Source: Rhexocercosporidium sp. MPI-PUGE-AT-0058
Lineage: Eukaryota > Ascomycota > Leotiomycetes > Helotiales
Reading direction: 5' to 3'
Length of the DNA: 64,000 nucleotides
Assembly: GCA_020746875.1 (NCBI GenBank)
Contig: JAGTJL010000013.1
Coordinates: 1,798,001-1,862,000 of the forward strand
Shown here in pieces: positions 12,564-24,533 of this stretch; within the stretch, counting starts at the first letter, position 1; every line of letters begins with the position of its first letter. Position numbers and translations under genes: made by a program. The notes beneath the pieces are model-generated. The model did not search any database. It was not told the DNA's origin and saw only the letters and a program-made list of their open reading frames with translations.

Positions 12564-14625
12564 TATCCCATGGGCTGCGGTCGCTTGCCAATTTTAGTCA
12601 GACAGGGGTATGAGCCAATCAGAGGGCCAGGATTTTAGTGAAGATACAGCCATATGAGCTCTGGGTCTATTTACTGCCATGATATTAATCAAAACAAGCT
12701 CCCTCTTTACACAAAGGAATGTTACACTCTTTACAGCTATATTAAGACCTTTTTCTCGTCGAAGAAAGGCCTCTATTTGCTGTAACTTTACCTAGAACCA
12801 CTCTCTTAGTGTCCCCATACCTTTGCCCTTTACAAGATTTACACTCCCTTACCCAGGTCATACGCACTTACGAATGCCGCCTTAGAAGTACAAGGAATTC
12901 GTTAATATTCCTACCAGAAAAGGCGCGTTTTCTTATACCCGTAAGGGAAGGATTAAAGTATAAAAATGCTCGCATGATTTCCTTCCGAAATTTGACTTGA
13001 CTAGTCTACTTATCTTTGACCTTAATATGCCAGTGGTCGTTTACGTTCGCATAAATAAAGAGAAAGTAATAATTAACAAGGACTATTTAAAATAACTAAT
13101 TCCATAGAGCCTGCCACCCGCCTCTCCTAATAGGCCTATCTCCAAAGTTATAAGCCTTAAGTTAATCACCGACGTCGACAGCACTTATAAAACGGTTATA
13201 AAGCCAAATAAAGAAAGGCTCATTCAAATCCTTAACGTTCTCTACTCCAAACCATGCTTTAGCGACGATTGCGTTTAACGAAGTTTCGCTAAACTTATAA
13301 CAAGAAGTACTAACTATACCGGTACTATCGTTACAATTCATTATAAAGAGAGTAAGGGCGTTATCGTTCCATAGAGCTTAGGTAACGTTATTCTCAGGAT
13401 TACAAGCTATATAAAAAGCGTTATATAGCATCCGGGTCTCTGGTTTCTTCGCATTTGCTTACAAAGTGAGCAATCTTTTGACTACCCCGGCATCTCGTCT
13501 TGCTATCCTAATAGCACCGAAATCAAGCTCCCAAAGGTATATCATAAGCTTGTTCGACACAAATAGATTGTCCAGAATACAAATATACCTCGCAAGAGGT
13601 AATTAACACAGTAAATGAGGTACAACAGCTTGTGTCCGGTTATCACTTAAGCCGGCTCCACGACTGGTTTTCGGCCCTCCAAGCGCAACCGGAGCTCGCA
13701 TACCTATCGGTCCTTAGGCCCCTTTAGAATGCCAGGTCCATCGAAGGAAGTAACTAAGCTGTGCTACGACCCATACTTTATAACCTGTCGGCACCGGTTT
13801 TGAAGGTATAATAGTTGTCTCGAATGCCCGTCCTATAAAGCGTTGCATGCACTCGTTTATAGCTACGTTACGGCCAGGTTTCCAAAGCTGTAAGTTAATA
13901 GCTTGGATATACGAATTCAGTAGTTTTACTTAAAGATTATCAGCGAAATTCAAGCCCGGATAAAACAGACTCACTCGTTCCCACGTCTTCAACTTCTCTC
14001 CTAGTAAGGGCGGCGCAAAGAGACAGAATCGTTTATATAGAATCTAAAAGCGGTCCCGAGCCATATACTTTCGTATTACATGTTACGCTTTATCTTCTTC
14101 GGTGCTTCAATAGTCTTTAATTTAATTCTCTACGTGTATCTTTATATATATCAAGACTCTTAGGTACACCTTGAGTTCCGGAAGTGTTATAGGATACTAA
14201 TCATTAGCACGAGAACGCGGTTTTAAATCATCGAGATCTTTAATATTTTAATTGGTATAATTAATAATTTGCTAAAGGATTTCATCTATAAAAAGAGAGA
14301 GAATATAATATATAAGTCGGTAGAACTAATAAAGAGAGGCAAACGTATTTCTGGCTGAAAGTCGAGGCAAGAAAAGGGGATAAATGGTCCTTTACCCTCT
14401 AGGATCGGTTTCGCTTTCGGTCGGTATGTGCTATCAAGAATAGGATTAGGTTGCATATCTTCCGCTATCTTAAATGTGATAATCTAAGTGGGATTTGATT
14501 GTGTTTTGGCACATCTACGATATTAAAGGAGGGGGTAAATATGCCCGTTACGAGGGGCAACACCCCCCTGCAACCCCAACACTCCAAACCACGCTAAAAG
14601 TGGCTTACCGCAGCCCATGGGATAT
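12564..14625 (-). mobile_element. Dead piggyBac-like DNA transposon with inverted repeats
   Basis: A 2.06-kb AT-rich element. Its ends are perfect 15-bp inverted repeats (CCCATGGGCTGCGGT at the left, the reverse complement at the right), and similarity continues imperfectly for about 15 bp. The minus strand encodes recognisable DDE_Tnp_1_7 (piggyBac) fragments in order: LFAPPLLGEKLKTWERVS, LNSYIQAINLQLWKPGRN, VAINECMQRFIGRAFETT, PVPTGYKVWVVAQLSYFL, YICILDNLF, LWNDNALTLF and FISAVDVGD. They are interrupted by many stops. The first catalytic Asp (IDE in the family) reads Asn (INE). Flanking bases GTAT and ATAT may be a degraded 4-bp target duplication; piggyBac normally uses TTAA. Confidence 0.8.
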
Positions 14626-15790
14626 ATGTACGGTGTTAAGGGTATTCAGCTTGCGCTGAATATTGTGATCTTTTGGTCCAGTTAACGTAGTTGGTGAGAG
14701 CTTAACCTCAGCTGCATTACAAAAGCTCCATATTTACTTCTTTAAAGAGACTAATATTGAATTTTGTCTCTACACACACCCGCTTTACGAAATGAGGCTC
14801 TTGGCAAAGAAATCTACTCTTCTTCAGCGTATGAGACTTTCTCCTTCAGCGTGTAATACGCTGTAATTACAGGGGACCTCAAGGAATTACCTCGAGGGGT
14901 GCTTTTCTAAGGGGGTCGAGGTACTACCACTAGTAAGAGGAGTAACAGTTCAAAAGAGACAGCAAGGAGGCGATACAGAATGCTAGAATAAATTTTTTTT
15001 TTACTCAGTGAGTCAAATGGTCAAATGATTCCCAGTAGCTGATTTCCGGTTCGGGGGATTCGGGGAACGGCACAAGAGGTGGCTGTGCGATCCTAGAAGA
15101 CCTTCCTCTCCGCGGTCTAAATACCTAATCATCATCAAAAAAAAGTACATTAACGCCGCCCTTCTACTACATTAAAAGTGAGGTAATATTACAAAAGAGT
15201 AAATTCTCCAAGTGTGAGAATAGAGCAAGAGGGAGGGGCCTCTTTGTTATGGAATGCTCGAACATCTTTATGAGCTCTTTGTTCCGTTTTCAAAGCGACC
15301 TTTGCCAGCTGGTATCTACAGACTCTAATCTTTGTTTGCAGCTTACTAAAGCCACCTCCTAGAAGCCATACAGTGTATGGCACTGTGAAACGGACAATTA
15401 CTACACCACCACCATTTTAACGCTAGGTACAGTTTATACCGCTTCGAATGGCCGTCTCGTTGACCAGACAAAAGCAGAGACTCGCTGTTATTAGCGATTT
15501 AAAATGCACGATTGTCAAGAGAAATGCCGTGGAGGGCGAGACAACTAAAGACATCAAGAAGTCGGAACCAAAGGTAGATAAGAAATTCAAGACTAATTCC
15601 CTATAGAAGGTCTTTAAATTTCTTCTAGGAGACAGGTCAAATAACAAAAAATCCCTTCGCGAGCGGGACTACAGGGGGAGTCCCCTAATCTGTTCAGTGA
15701 CAGGCCTAGCGTTCTCACGGTTAATTACAACTACTTTACGGCCCTGGATCCGCCACTAAATTTCCACCAGCAGAACCGCTGCGATGTAAT
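14626..15790. other. Unassigned repeat-like AT-rich sequence
   Basis: Right flank of the transposon. Low-complexity tracts (a T run near 14992, an A run near 15138) and two short minus-strand frames (15189-15383, 15423-15647) have no recognisable motif. The base composition resembles the neighbouring dead transposon, so it may be another eroded element, but no ends could be found. Confidence 0.35.
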
Positions 15791-15795
15791 GGCTT

Positions 15796-15828
15796 GACTG
15801 ACTGACCGACTGACTGACCGACTGACTG
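15796..15828 (+). repeat. 12-bp tandem repeat (GACTGACTGACC)
   Basis: Two full units and a partial third of GACTGACTGACC. A second pyrimidine repeat, CTCCC iterated, lies at 15954-15975. Confidence 0.8.
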
Positions 15829-17648
15829 CACTGTCTACGCTGTTTCATAGGGGCATGAAATGAAGCCTGGCCTTTTTGGCTGCAGCAGCGGCGTTGTCCC
15901 TACCCGCACCCTATCATTAGCTGCACTGGGCTGCATTGCTTGCAGTGATGGCTCTCCCCTCCCCTCCCCTCCCCGAGTTCTCTGTCCTTACCCTTCATCG
16001 CTTGGCTGTGCCTTATCGATTCATCTTACTAGGTGGGTTTCGGACTTCACATCTCCCTCCCCCGTGCGACTACCGAAATCCAGCCCACATCCACATCCGT
16101 ATCTACATCCAGCTCGACACCTCCCCTTGTTAAAACAGGCGGAGCATTCCTTATATGCTAAGAGTAGGCAGGCAGAGATGAATATATCAAGGTTTAGACG
16201 GAGGCAGGCAGAGGCAGGCTGCTGTAGGCTGAATTTGGGCTGAGCAAAGTCATACGCTAAGAAGGGTATGAAGTACCCCTGAGAGAGTGAACGAACAGAA
16301 AAATGAATAATTGAATGCACCTAATTCCCTTTGAACTCCGTTCTGTGTGATACCCACGCGGAATTCCTGGAGCTCCACATACTAGTTGGTGTCCGCCATC
16401 TCATTCTCCCAATCCAGGTACGAAAGGGACGGGCACAGCATTACTAATTAAAAAGGACGTGCATCTAAAGAATATCAACTGGAAGTCAAGTTTTTCGAAT
16501 ACTAGAACAACTACTATCCTCCTAAATCAATGGCCACAAGTTGAACAACGACCGATGTCGTTTTGTGCTGGTGGAAGTGGGACCAAGCGTCGTCTCGAGG
16601 TTTAGTCGAGGGTAACACAAAAAGTAAACAAAAATCGGCAAATTAGCAAACCAGCTCGTGACCTCCCATAAAGACATTTCACGCCCAAAATCTTAGACGG
16701 ATGAGGCGCGTGAGGAATGAGTTATCGGAAATAAAATGTTCTTGTCCCTGGGAAGGCAATCCAAAAAGTTAAAAGGCAAAAGAGTTTTATACTACTCTAC
16801 AGCCCAGATGACCGTCTATCGAAGGCAAGAGTGCACACATTAACAATCGTAGCACTTTGCCTCTGAATGAAGGACTCTAAAATTGTTGGTAGTACATGCA
16901 GTGTTTGATTATATATATCCTTTCGCTGTTTAGAAAGTAGATCATTCCCAGTCAAGGACAGCCTCTTCATTCCTCCGTTGCTGCACGGAGCATGTATTAA
17001 ATCCTTCAAAACACAGCTCGGGCCATATTACGGCCGCGGCAAACGAAGCAATGCCTCAAGCCTCAAGCAAAAGTGAAGATAAAGCCTCTACTTCGTTATA
17101 TGACCTTGATGGGAATTTGGAGGATACGGGGTTCTGGACCCTCAGCCTCTTGAAAGCTCTTGAGGGATGTCATCAGCTGGCTTCATGATATCAGAAGCCA
17201 AGGAAACATAACACATTCAGATTCCAATATTAGGGATTACAGACGTCTTTAGAGAAATCCCAGCAATGTCACCAGCTAAGTTTGAGACATTCAAATCATC
17301 CTTACACCGATATCCGGATTCTGGATACTCATATTCTGGATCTACACGATCGCAGCCCAGAGATTCCCCAGTTCCTTTTATGACCTTTGAATCCATCTCT
17401 CTTCAAGATCAGGATTCGTAATTGGATGACTTTTCAAAGTCACAAGCACAGCAATCAAGAGTCTTCAAAATCTTTCAGCGCAATTTCTGACAGGAAAACA
17501 TCCGTCTCATTAAGCAAACGCGCATCTAGTGTAAACACCCCCCTTCCAAAGACCCCAGACCGTAAACCCCACAATAAAAGCTTCCCATACGCACGCACCT
17601 TCCTCAGAAGAGTTCCCCAGCCAAATACAGAAAGCGCCACTCGAGTAA
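15829..17648. other. Intergenic, no gene seen
   Basis: About 1.8 kb without a supported gene on either strand. It contains the CTCCC repeat at 15954-15975 and a GGCAGGCAGAGG-type imperfect repeat near 16165-16225. Plus-strand frames at 15860-16243 and 17387-17719 are Pro/Ser/Thr-rich, and the second overlaps the antisense of the receptor gene's 3' end. Confidence 0.45.
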
Positions 17649-19353
17649 TCAAGCAATATTATGCATCGAGCGATACAAAATCGCCGGACCAGCATCATCC
17701 CCATCCCTTTCAACACTAAACTGCGTATCCCGTCTCCGATCATCCCACCTACTCTTCCTCTCCTCCAACTCCGTATCGTCCGTAAAGAACGTATCATTGC
17801 CCTCATTGCCACCTGCATTTCCCTGATTACTGACGCCCAGACCGGGGAGTCCTGAGACAGAGTGACGAGCCCGGTGAGCGAAGCGCATGAATTTGTGTCG
17901 TAAGCCGGGGTTGTGGTTTATGGTTCCGTCGTCGGTGATGGAGAAGCGGGTGTTGCTGAAGGAGCGGAAGTGGAAGATCTTCTGTAGGAGTTGCCAGGTG
18001 CAGATTAGGTTTGACACGACGAGTGAGATCGAGGCTTCGCGGATGTACCATAGTTGGTAAACTGTTGTTAGAGGGGAGGCGAAATTATAGTATCTGAGGG
18101 TGAAGAGGTCAGAATTGACTTGACTTGAAATGGAAAAAAGAGAGAAGAAAGAGCAGGGGAGAGAAGGGGGGACATACTTATTCATAAGAGCAGCCATAAC
18201 AGTAAAACTCGCCAATCCAAAGATGAATGTCAGAATCAACTTCCTCTTCAGCGGCAATTGCGCAACCCAAACCATCGGCAACGGCGTTAGGATCAATCCG
18301 ACGTCAGACGAGATGTTGAACACCATCTGCACGACCGAGTATTTGTGGTAGGTGGCGCATTCGGGGTTGGTGACAGGTACGGCCCAGTATTGACTGAATG
18401 GGTTGCAGAGGACGGAGAAGTACATGATTTCGATGACGAAGAGTCCGGTCCAGAAGTAGGCGAATTGGAGCCAGAGGGCGGTCTCGAAGCGTGGGAGGTT
18501 GCGGCTGGGTATTCTTAGTCTTCGCTTGGTTTCTTTGCTTAGGGGAGATTGAGAGGAAGAAAGCCGAACGAGTTTGCGAAATTGGAAGGGACAGGCAAGG
18601 AGAGAGGGAGGGAAAGTGAAGAAACTCACTGCAAGCGAAGCAAGAAAGTCCAAACACAGATCTTGACACCCCAAGTAACAAGCAGCATACACTGTTCCAA
18701 TGCAACCACGATCTTCGAGCCCAGGATGCGGTCTTGGATTTCAGCTGGATCAGAGAGAATCCGAGCCTCATCCTCCATGGGATAGAGGTTGGTTTGGTAG
18801 TGGGCGGAGACATTGACTAGGACTAGGAGGCAGGAGTAACAGCACTGTGAGAGTGGTAGTTAGAAAGGTTTGATTGGGAAAAGAGAATTGGGAAGGGATG
18901 GGACTTACAATGACGATGCACATCAGCCAGTCTTCTAGGTGGTACTTTTTCAAAACCCAACCTCGATTCAACCTGGAGATGTTAGAAGTGATTTTGAAGG
19001 CCGCGGAAGCAATTGAATTGCCTCGGAGTGTAGAGATGGAAAGAGGACAAGACACAAGAGAAGGAAACTTACATCCTCGCAAAGAAAGCCAAGAAAGCAG
19101 GAACTCCGAACGCGACCGTATTACACATCAACTCATTGTTAGAAGGAGACTCAATACCGCGCTTGTGAAGCTCAGGCGTGACACCATTTCGGACATTCGG
19201 TAGAACGAGAGCAAGAGCTGTAGCTAGACCGGCAGCTGTAATGGCCAGGAAGAGGATCAGGAGACCAAGATTGATGCGGGAATTGGTGATTTTTCTGCAT
19301 ATCTCGGTGACGAATTCCTTCGCTCGAGCGTACTTCTTGCGTAGTCTTTCCAT
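17649..19353 (-). CDS. PTH11-like 7-TM receptor without CFEM domain
   Basis: Integral membrane protein of the fungal rhodopsin/PTH11 superfamily. There are five exons: 19353-19073, 18972-18909, 18844-18630, 18504-18178 and 18093-17649 (1332 nt, 443 residues). Exon 1 starts with a basic amphipathic stretch (MERLRKKYARAKEF) and the first TM (LGLLILFLAITAAGLATALAL). Later TMs include CCYSCLLVLVNVSA, LWLQFAYFWTGLFVIEIMYF and SSDVGLILTPLPMVWVA. The family-typical LEDWLMCIVIV and FSQYWAVPVTNPEC segments are present. The cytoplasmic tail is long, Gly/Asn/Asp-rich and charged. All introns have GTAAG/GTGAG/GTATG donors and CAG acceptors. The start at 19353 is preferred over the upstream in-frame extension because that extension is low complexity. 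No signal peptide or CFEM is visible. Function beyond receptor-like is unknown. Confidence 0.88.
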
Positions 19354-21567
19354 GGTGAACTGGCGGGGTGGAGTAGCTCGATGGTGAGCTCCAGTTTGGC
19401 GGATCGGGAGGGGCTTTGAGATTGTTTTATTTGGAAACGAAGGTGTGAAGATGAGATACGATGCTGTCCTCGAGAAAGAAGCAAAGCAAAGCAATTGAAT
19501 TCGAGATCGAATCTCAAACAAGTGCAGTTGTGACAGAGGGAGACATTGAATTTAGAGGAGTCTGTGTCATAGGAGTTGAAGGAAGCAAGAAAGAACGAGA
19601 TAGCGCGTTGTTGTGTAGTGTGCGGAGTGGGAAGACTAGTGCCGTTTCGCCGTCGTTGTTGTTTATCGGCTAACGAGAGCAGTGGGAGTCTCGAGCGCGT
19701 GTTTTGGTGAGTGACGGCCTGGAAGCGAGGGTTTTCCTGCTCACCCTTCGAATACAGATAGATAAGCTGGCAGGAAAGCCTTATCGCTAGGATTGATTTC
19801 GCTCCATGGCGAGATAAAGACTTGTCATTCACCACTCTGTGTCTTCTTGCTGCCTTTGCCGTTGCCCTTGTTTTTGCCTCTGGAGGGGTTGATTGCGGGG
19901 TATTGCGAGATTTTGGGCTTGGTGAAATTTTTTGGAGGGAAAGAAAGAACAGAACAGGATAGGACCCAGGTATTATGAAAAGCGCACGGCTTCGTCTAAT
20001 CTGGTGTTACTGTCCTATCCCATTTCATACCTTCTACCTCTATTTCTGCTGATGTGCAAGATGGCTGGCAAGACTCGACTCGACCCTTGTGCCATGCAGC
20101 ATGGCAGTTGAGTGGGATGTTAGACAGACACACAAACATTATTCTCTCAGCAGCAAGTATTACCCCTCCTTCACACCAATAGTACCTCTACCTTTCGCGT
20201 CCCGGGCCCATTCCCAGAGAAACTAATCTGACAGATCCCAAGCAGAAGGTACGCTAGTCCCTCCCTCCTCTCTAAAGATCCACAAGAACCCAAGCCCAAG
20301 TCAAAGACCAAGACCAAGACATCAAGAAGAACAAACCCCACGCCTGTACAGATCACAAACACGGAACAACGCATCAATAGCTACACAAGAAGAGCAAGGT
20401 TCGTGGATCTCGACAACAAAATATACGTTGATGTTGAACTGGAGCGGTTCAATGCAGTGCTACATCCAGTACACTCATAGTACAAGGCTCCAAGCCTCTG
20501 CGAACGATTGAGGATCTACACACATGCATACATGCAGATGCAGGTTCGTTGCGGCCGTGTGAGGTGCATGCACGTTCCCGCTTTGAGAAAAAGCTTTCTT
20601 TGGTCCTGGTAGCGAGTGACGTACAAACACAAGCAAAGTACAAGCAGGCCATACATTAGCAATGCATCAAGTAGTAGGTTGGTTCGTGCACGCCGTCTCA
20701 TCGTCCGGCAGACAGAAAGCTAGGCTCTCGTATACACAAGGAGGGGGAAATGAAGGACGATCTTTTGAGAGTGTGGATAGATGGTAATCTTACAACTGCC
20801 TCGAGTTCTTGGGAATGGGAGCGCACGTTGAACTTCCGCAAGGATAGCTGGACTGCGATGCATAAATATATATAATATACCTAAGTGTAGACAGATGTTT
20901 ACGTCTCTGCTAACCTCCTACAAGAGCTTCACAAGACCTTGGCAACAGTTCTTGCGCTCTTATGCCTCGCCTAAACCATGAGAAGAGGATGTTGACTATC
21001 CAGTGATCCCGATCTTGCTCATAGTGTAGCTGCTTGAGAGTTGAACCTCGTGCCACGGAGGCGTGACGTTGTGGAACGGAAGAGCAAAAATGCAGGGCGC
21101 TAGTGTGTTTCAAAGCAATCAAGCAAGCAAGAGGATAAATATGACGACTTGATAAAAGATAAAATCATTATATGCTGTGCACTTGCGAGTTCTCTTGATG
21201 TATCGCATTTCAGCAGACAAGTCAGGACTTCGCAAGAGAAGATGAGTGGCTCTTAGCTCTTGGTGCAGAAACTTGCGTTTTGATGGACATTTGATGCACC
21301 TCACGAGCGAGAGCCTCTTGGTCTAAGTACTGAGACTTGCACATTGACGAATCTTTGTTCCTTTCGCACTTCTCGCTGACCGCTGACGCTGTGCTAGCTC
21401 TCCAGACCGACCTCTCGTACTTCATGCATTTCATCCTATGCTTTCTTTCTACAATCCCTGTCCCAAAAACTCCATTGCTATGCCCATTCCATGCAGAAAG
21501 CAAACTTTTCATCATAAACCTTGTGTCCGTAGGGTTCCATGCGCAGCCATCAGACCGGAAGAATCAT
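19354..21567. other. 2.2-kb intergenic region
   Basis: 5' flank of the receptor gene and 3' flank of the HYPK-like gene. Short frames on both strands lack motifs. A CAAGACCAAGACC-like purine-rich stretch occurs near 20290-20330. No RNA gene, repeat family or conserved coding segment could be recognised. Confidence 0.45.
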
Positions 21568-22467
21568 TCATGCAAATGTGATGTATGCCCTTAATGCCGC
21601 CTCTGCGTTTCCATCATGGGATTTTAGGAGGTCGGTTGCTTTGATCTTGGAGAGTTCTAGTTCGTCGATCTAGAGGGAGGGCATTAGTCATTGCTGAGGA
21701 GGCGTGTTGAAAGGGAGGCTGGTGCGAGAAAAGGATAAAAGAAGGCAACGAAACGTATTGCAAACGGTCAATGAATCCATGGCTTCTGCCAGACGATTCT
21801 TTTATGCAGCAAAAGCGCAAAGAAAAGCGCAAAGCTTTCTGTGAGTAACCAATGGAGGGGTAACGGGAGGTTTGCCAAAGGAATGAGGGGTAACATGTAG
21901 CTTTGGAGGACAACCAGGCAAAGTAAATTAAGAACATCTGAAGCAAGCTCCGACTGCAGATGAAGTTTTCTTGCGACTGGAGGAAGGGACTGGCGTTCCC
22001 TTTGTAATAGAATAGATAGGCAATTCTTGGCCTGCTGGCAGAATGACCATTTGTGCAAAGCTTTGCGGCCTCAATGCAGACAATGCCCAAGATATACATG
22101 CCCTTCCCAGCAGAAATCTTTCTCCCAGTACAACGACGCAAAGAAACCTCAATACAACTTACCAACAGCGTAACATCCGCCGGATCAACCTTAACAGTCT
22201 TCTTAACCACCTTTTGCTCATCCTTCTTCGCAGCCGTCCCATTTGTAGCCCTGCACCGGCACCCCCGCCCAATCTCTCCATCGCCTTCCTGACAGCCTCC
22301 TGATCTACATCTTTGCTCGCAGTCTCATCATCTCTAGGCGTGTCAAGGGAGGAGAGAGCAGCTGCTGCCTTGCGGTCTTCGGCTGACTTGGCTGCAACTG
22401 GGATCTCGTCGTCGACGTCGCCGGTTGTTGCGCCTTCGACGATTGTAGGGGGTTGTGCTTCTGCCAT
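21568..22467 (-). CDS. HYPK: HYPK-like UBA protein (NatA-associated), apparent 1-nt frameshift
   Basis: Orthologue of Huntingtin-interacting protein K, a small ribosome-linked regulator of the NatA N-terminal acetyltransferase. Exon 1 is 22467-22163 and exon 2 is 21669-21568, with a long 493-nt intron (GTAAG...CTAG). The N-terminal part is acidic and carries EDRKAAAALSSLDTP and VDQEAVRKAMERLGG. The C-terminal UBA domain reads KKTVKVDPADVTLLIDELELS then KATDLLKSHDGNAEAALRAYI. The frames of these two parts do not join: exon lengths sum to 407 nt, one short of a multiple of three. A single missing G in the G-rich run at about 22247-22257 would restore one 135-residue protein. Either the gene is broken or the base call is wrong; loss of so conserved a gene would be surprising. 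Confidence 0.8.
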
Positions 22468-22957
22468 TGTGCAAGGAGGTTGAAGATGTATCTCTGGTCG
22501 AGCTCCGGGAGGGTTTTGTGTTTCGTGGATTGTGAATTGTGAGATGCTACAGAGACAGTTGATATCAAGAGTGGTCGTTGGAATTAACAACTTTTGGTGG
22601 GGGAAGGGAGCTAGAACCAAGTTTGGGACCTACTGTAAACTCAGTCCAGCGCAGTCCAGTCGGCAGAAATACCGTAATACCGTGTAATACCGTGTAATAC
22701 CGCAATAAATCAAACTCTAATATAAATCCTTAAAGCAGCGCTCTTCGGAGCCAGGAACAACCTCTTCCGACTCGGTTCCCACAAATGACTCTATTCTGAG
22801 GTTGATATCTACTTTGTCCCTTCGACTTCGAGCGTCTCTTCTTTGAACTTTGGACACTATCCCCGAATTGCGCTACAAAATCTTCTTTGATTGCAAGATT
22901 ATTCTTCACATTATTTGCATTTGCATCTATCAATTCTTCTGCACCCTCAAATCCACA
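22468..22957. promoter_or_regulatory. Divergent promoter region of HYPK and DAHP synthase genes
   Basis: 490 bp separate the two start codons. It contains tandem CGTGTAATAC decamers at 22681-22700 flanked by partial copies (22671-22710), and pyrimidine-rich tracts close to the DAHP synthase start. No named transcription factor site is claimed. Confidence 0.45.
22671..22710 (+). repeat. Tandem CGTGTAATAC decamer array
   Basis: Two exact decamers (22681-22690, 22691-22700) and degenerate half copies on both sides, in the shared upstream region of two divergent housekeeping genes. Confidence 0.7.
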
Positions 22958-24533
22958 ATGGCACAACTAAATGGCCACCCCGCCAAATCCATTGCTGGCA
23001 CTGACTCAATCACGACCCCTCCACCATGGTCTCCAAGTTCCTGGACCAGCAAACCAATCAAGCAAGACGCCGTCTACCCCGACCGCAAGAGTGTCGAGAA
23101 ATCCCTCTCAAAGCTAGAACGCCTCCCTCCCATCGTCACTCCTACCGAAATTGAAAAACTCAAGGCCAGTCTCCGAGATGTGGCCCTCGGTAAGGCATTC
23201 CTCCTCCAGGGTGGTGACTGCGCAGAACTCTTCGACTACTGCGAGGAGAATGCTATCGAGTCCAAGATCAAGCTGCTGCTCCAGATGAGTTTGGTGCTTA
23301 TTTGGGGTTCGAATAAGCCTGTTGTCAGGATTGCGAGAATGGCTGGCCAGTATGCGAAGCCGAGATCAAGCCCGACTGAGCTTGTTGATGGTGTTGAGAC
23401 ACCTTCTTTCAGAGGGGATATCTTGAATGGCTTTGAAGTTGGGGAGAGAGCGCTTGATCCAGCGCGTCTTGTTAGGTAGTTAATCTTCTATTTACTTTTC
23501 TTCTCCCTCTCCCTTCCTCCCCTCATCTCCTTCTCCACATCTCTTCCCTCCCTCATCCTCCACTCCTCTCTACTCGGCTGACCAAAACAGTGCCTACTTC
23601 CATTCCGCCTCCACTTTGAACTTCATTCGTGGTTCTATCGCATCCGGAATTGCTGATCTCCACCGTCCTCTTGATTGGGGTCTCGGTCACGTTCAAGATC
23701 CAGAGCTGCAAACAAAATACTCCAACATCGTCTCGTCCATCACAGACTCCCTCCGCTTCATGCGAACAGTCGGCGCAGACACAGCAGGCCAGCTTCAAAC
23801 CGTAGACCTCTTTACAAGCCACGAAGGTCTCCTTCTCGAGTATGAACAGCGTCTCACCAGACTCCTCAAGAACCCCACAAAGTCTCAAGACTCTTCACGT
23901 GCTTCTGGTACTGCAGCAGATGATGGCAAATCTTTCTACAACACCTCTGCCCACTTCCTATGGGTTGGAGACCGAACAAGACAAATAGATGGTGCTCATA
24001 TCGAATACTTCCGTGGCATCGCTAACCCCATCGGCGTCAAGATTGGTCCAACCACCTCTCCCTCTGACCTCCTAGCCCTCCTCCGCACACTCAATCCCCC
24101 AATTGAAGTCGGCAAGATCACACTCATCACCAGATACGGCGCGTCAAAAGTCAGATCCCTCCTCCCAACGCACATTAAGACCGTCGAAGGCAGCGAGTAC
24201 GCCCGCAGTGTGGTCTGGCAATGCGATCCCATGCACGGCAACACAAGATCAACATCCACCGGCATCAAGACCAGACAGTTCACTGATATTCTCTCCGAAC
24301 TACAAGAAACCCTCGCTATCCACAAAGAAGAAGGCAGCTACCTCGGTGGCGTCCATCTCGAGCTGACTGGAGAAGCCGTCACCGAGTGCACTGGTGGCAG
24401 CGAAGGCCTCAATGAAGATGATCTCTCCCTCAACTACACTAGCTTCTGCGATCCAAGACTCAATGAGAAGCAAGCTCTTGAGCTGGCTTTCCTAATTGCT
24501 GGTCATTATCGTGGAGAGGAGAAGCAGTTGTAG
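22958..24533 (+). CDS. Class II DAHP synthase (shikimate pathway)
   Basis: 3-deoxy-D-arabino-heptulosonate-7-phosphate synthase (EC 2.5.1.54), which condenses phosphoenolpyruvate with erythrose 4-phosphate as the first step of aromatic amino acid synthesis. Exons 22958-23475 and 23591-24533 give 486 residues, near the usual length of the plant-like class II family. Visible signatures are LQGGDCAE with its metal-ligand Cys, VVRIARMAGQYAKPRSSP, NPIGVKIGPTTSP, ITRYGASKV, WQCDPMHGNT and GGVHLELTGEAVTECTGG. The start ATG is preceded by a pyrimidine-rich leader ending in ATCCACAATG. The intron (115 nt) has a GTAGTT donor and an AACAG acceptor after a TC-rich tract. The gene looks intact and cytosolic (no clear targeting peptide), and is divergent from the HYPK-like gene. 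Confidence 0.97.

Noticed and set aside
12564..14625. Tc1/mariner identity for the 2-kb element on the basis of a TA at its borders
   Set aside because: The decayed coding fragments match the piggyBac-type DDE_Tnp_1_7 transposase, and the ends start with CCC as in piggyBac.
15189..15647. Two short minus-strand frames right of the transposon
   Set aside because: No domain or transposase motif on either strand; likely eroded repeat DNA.
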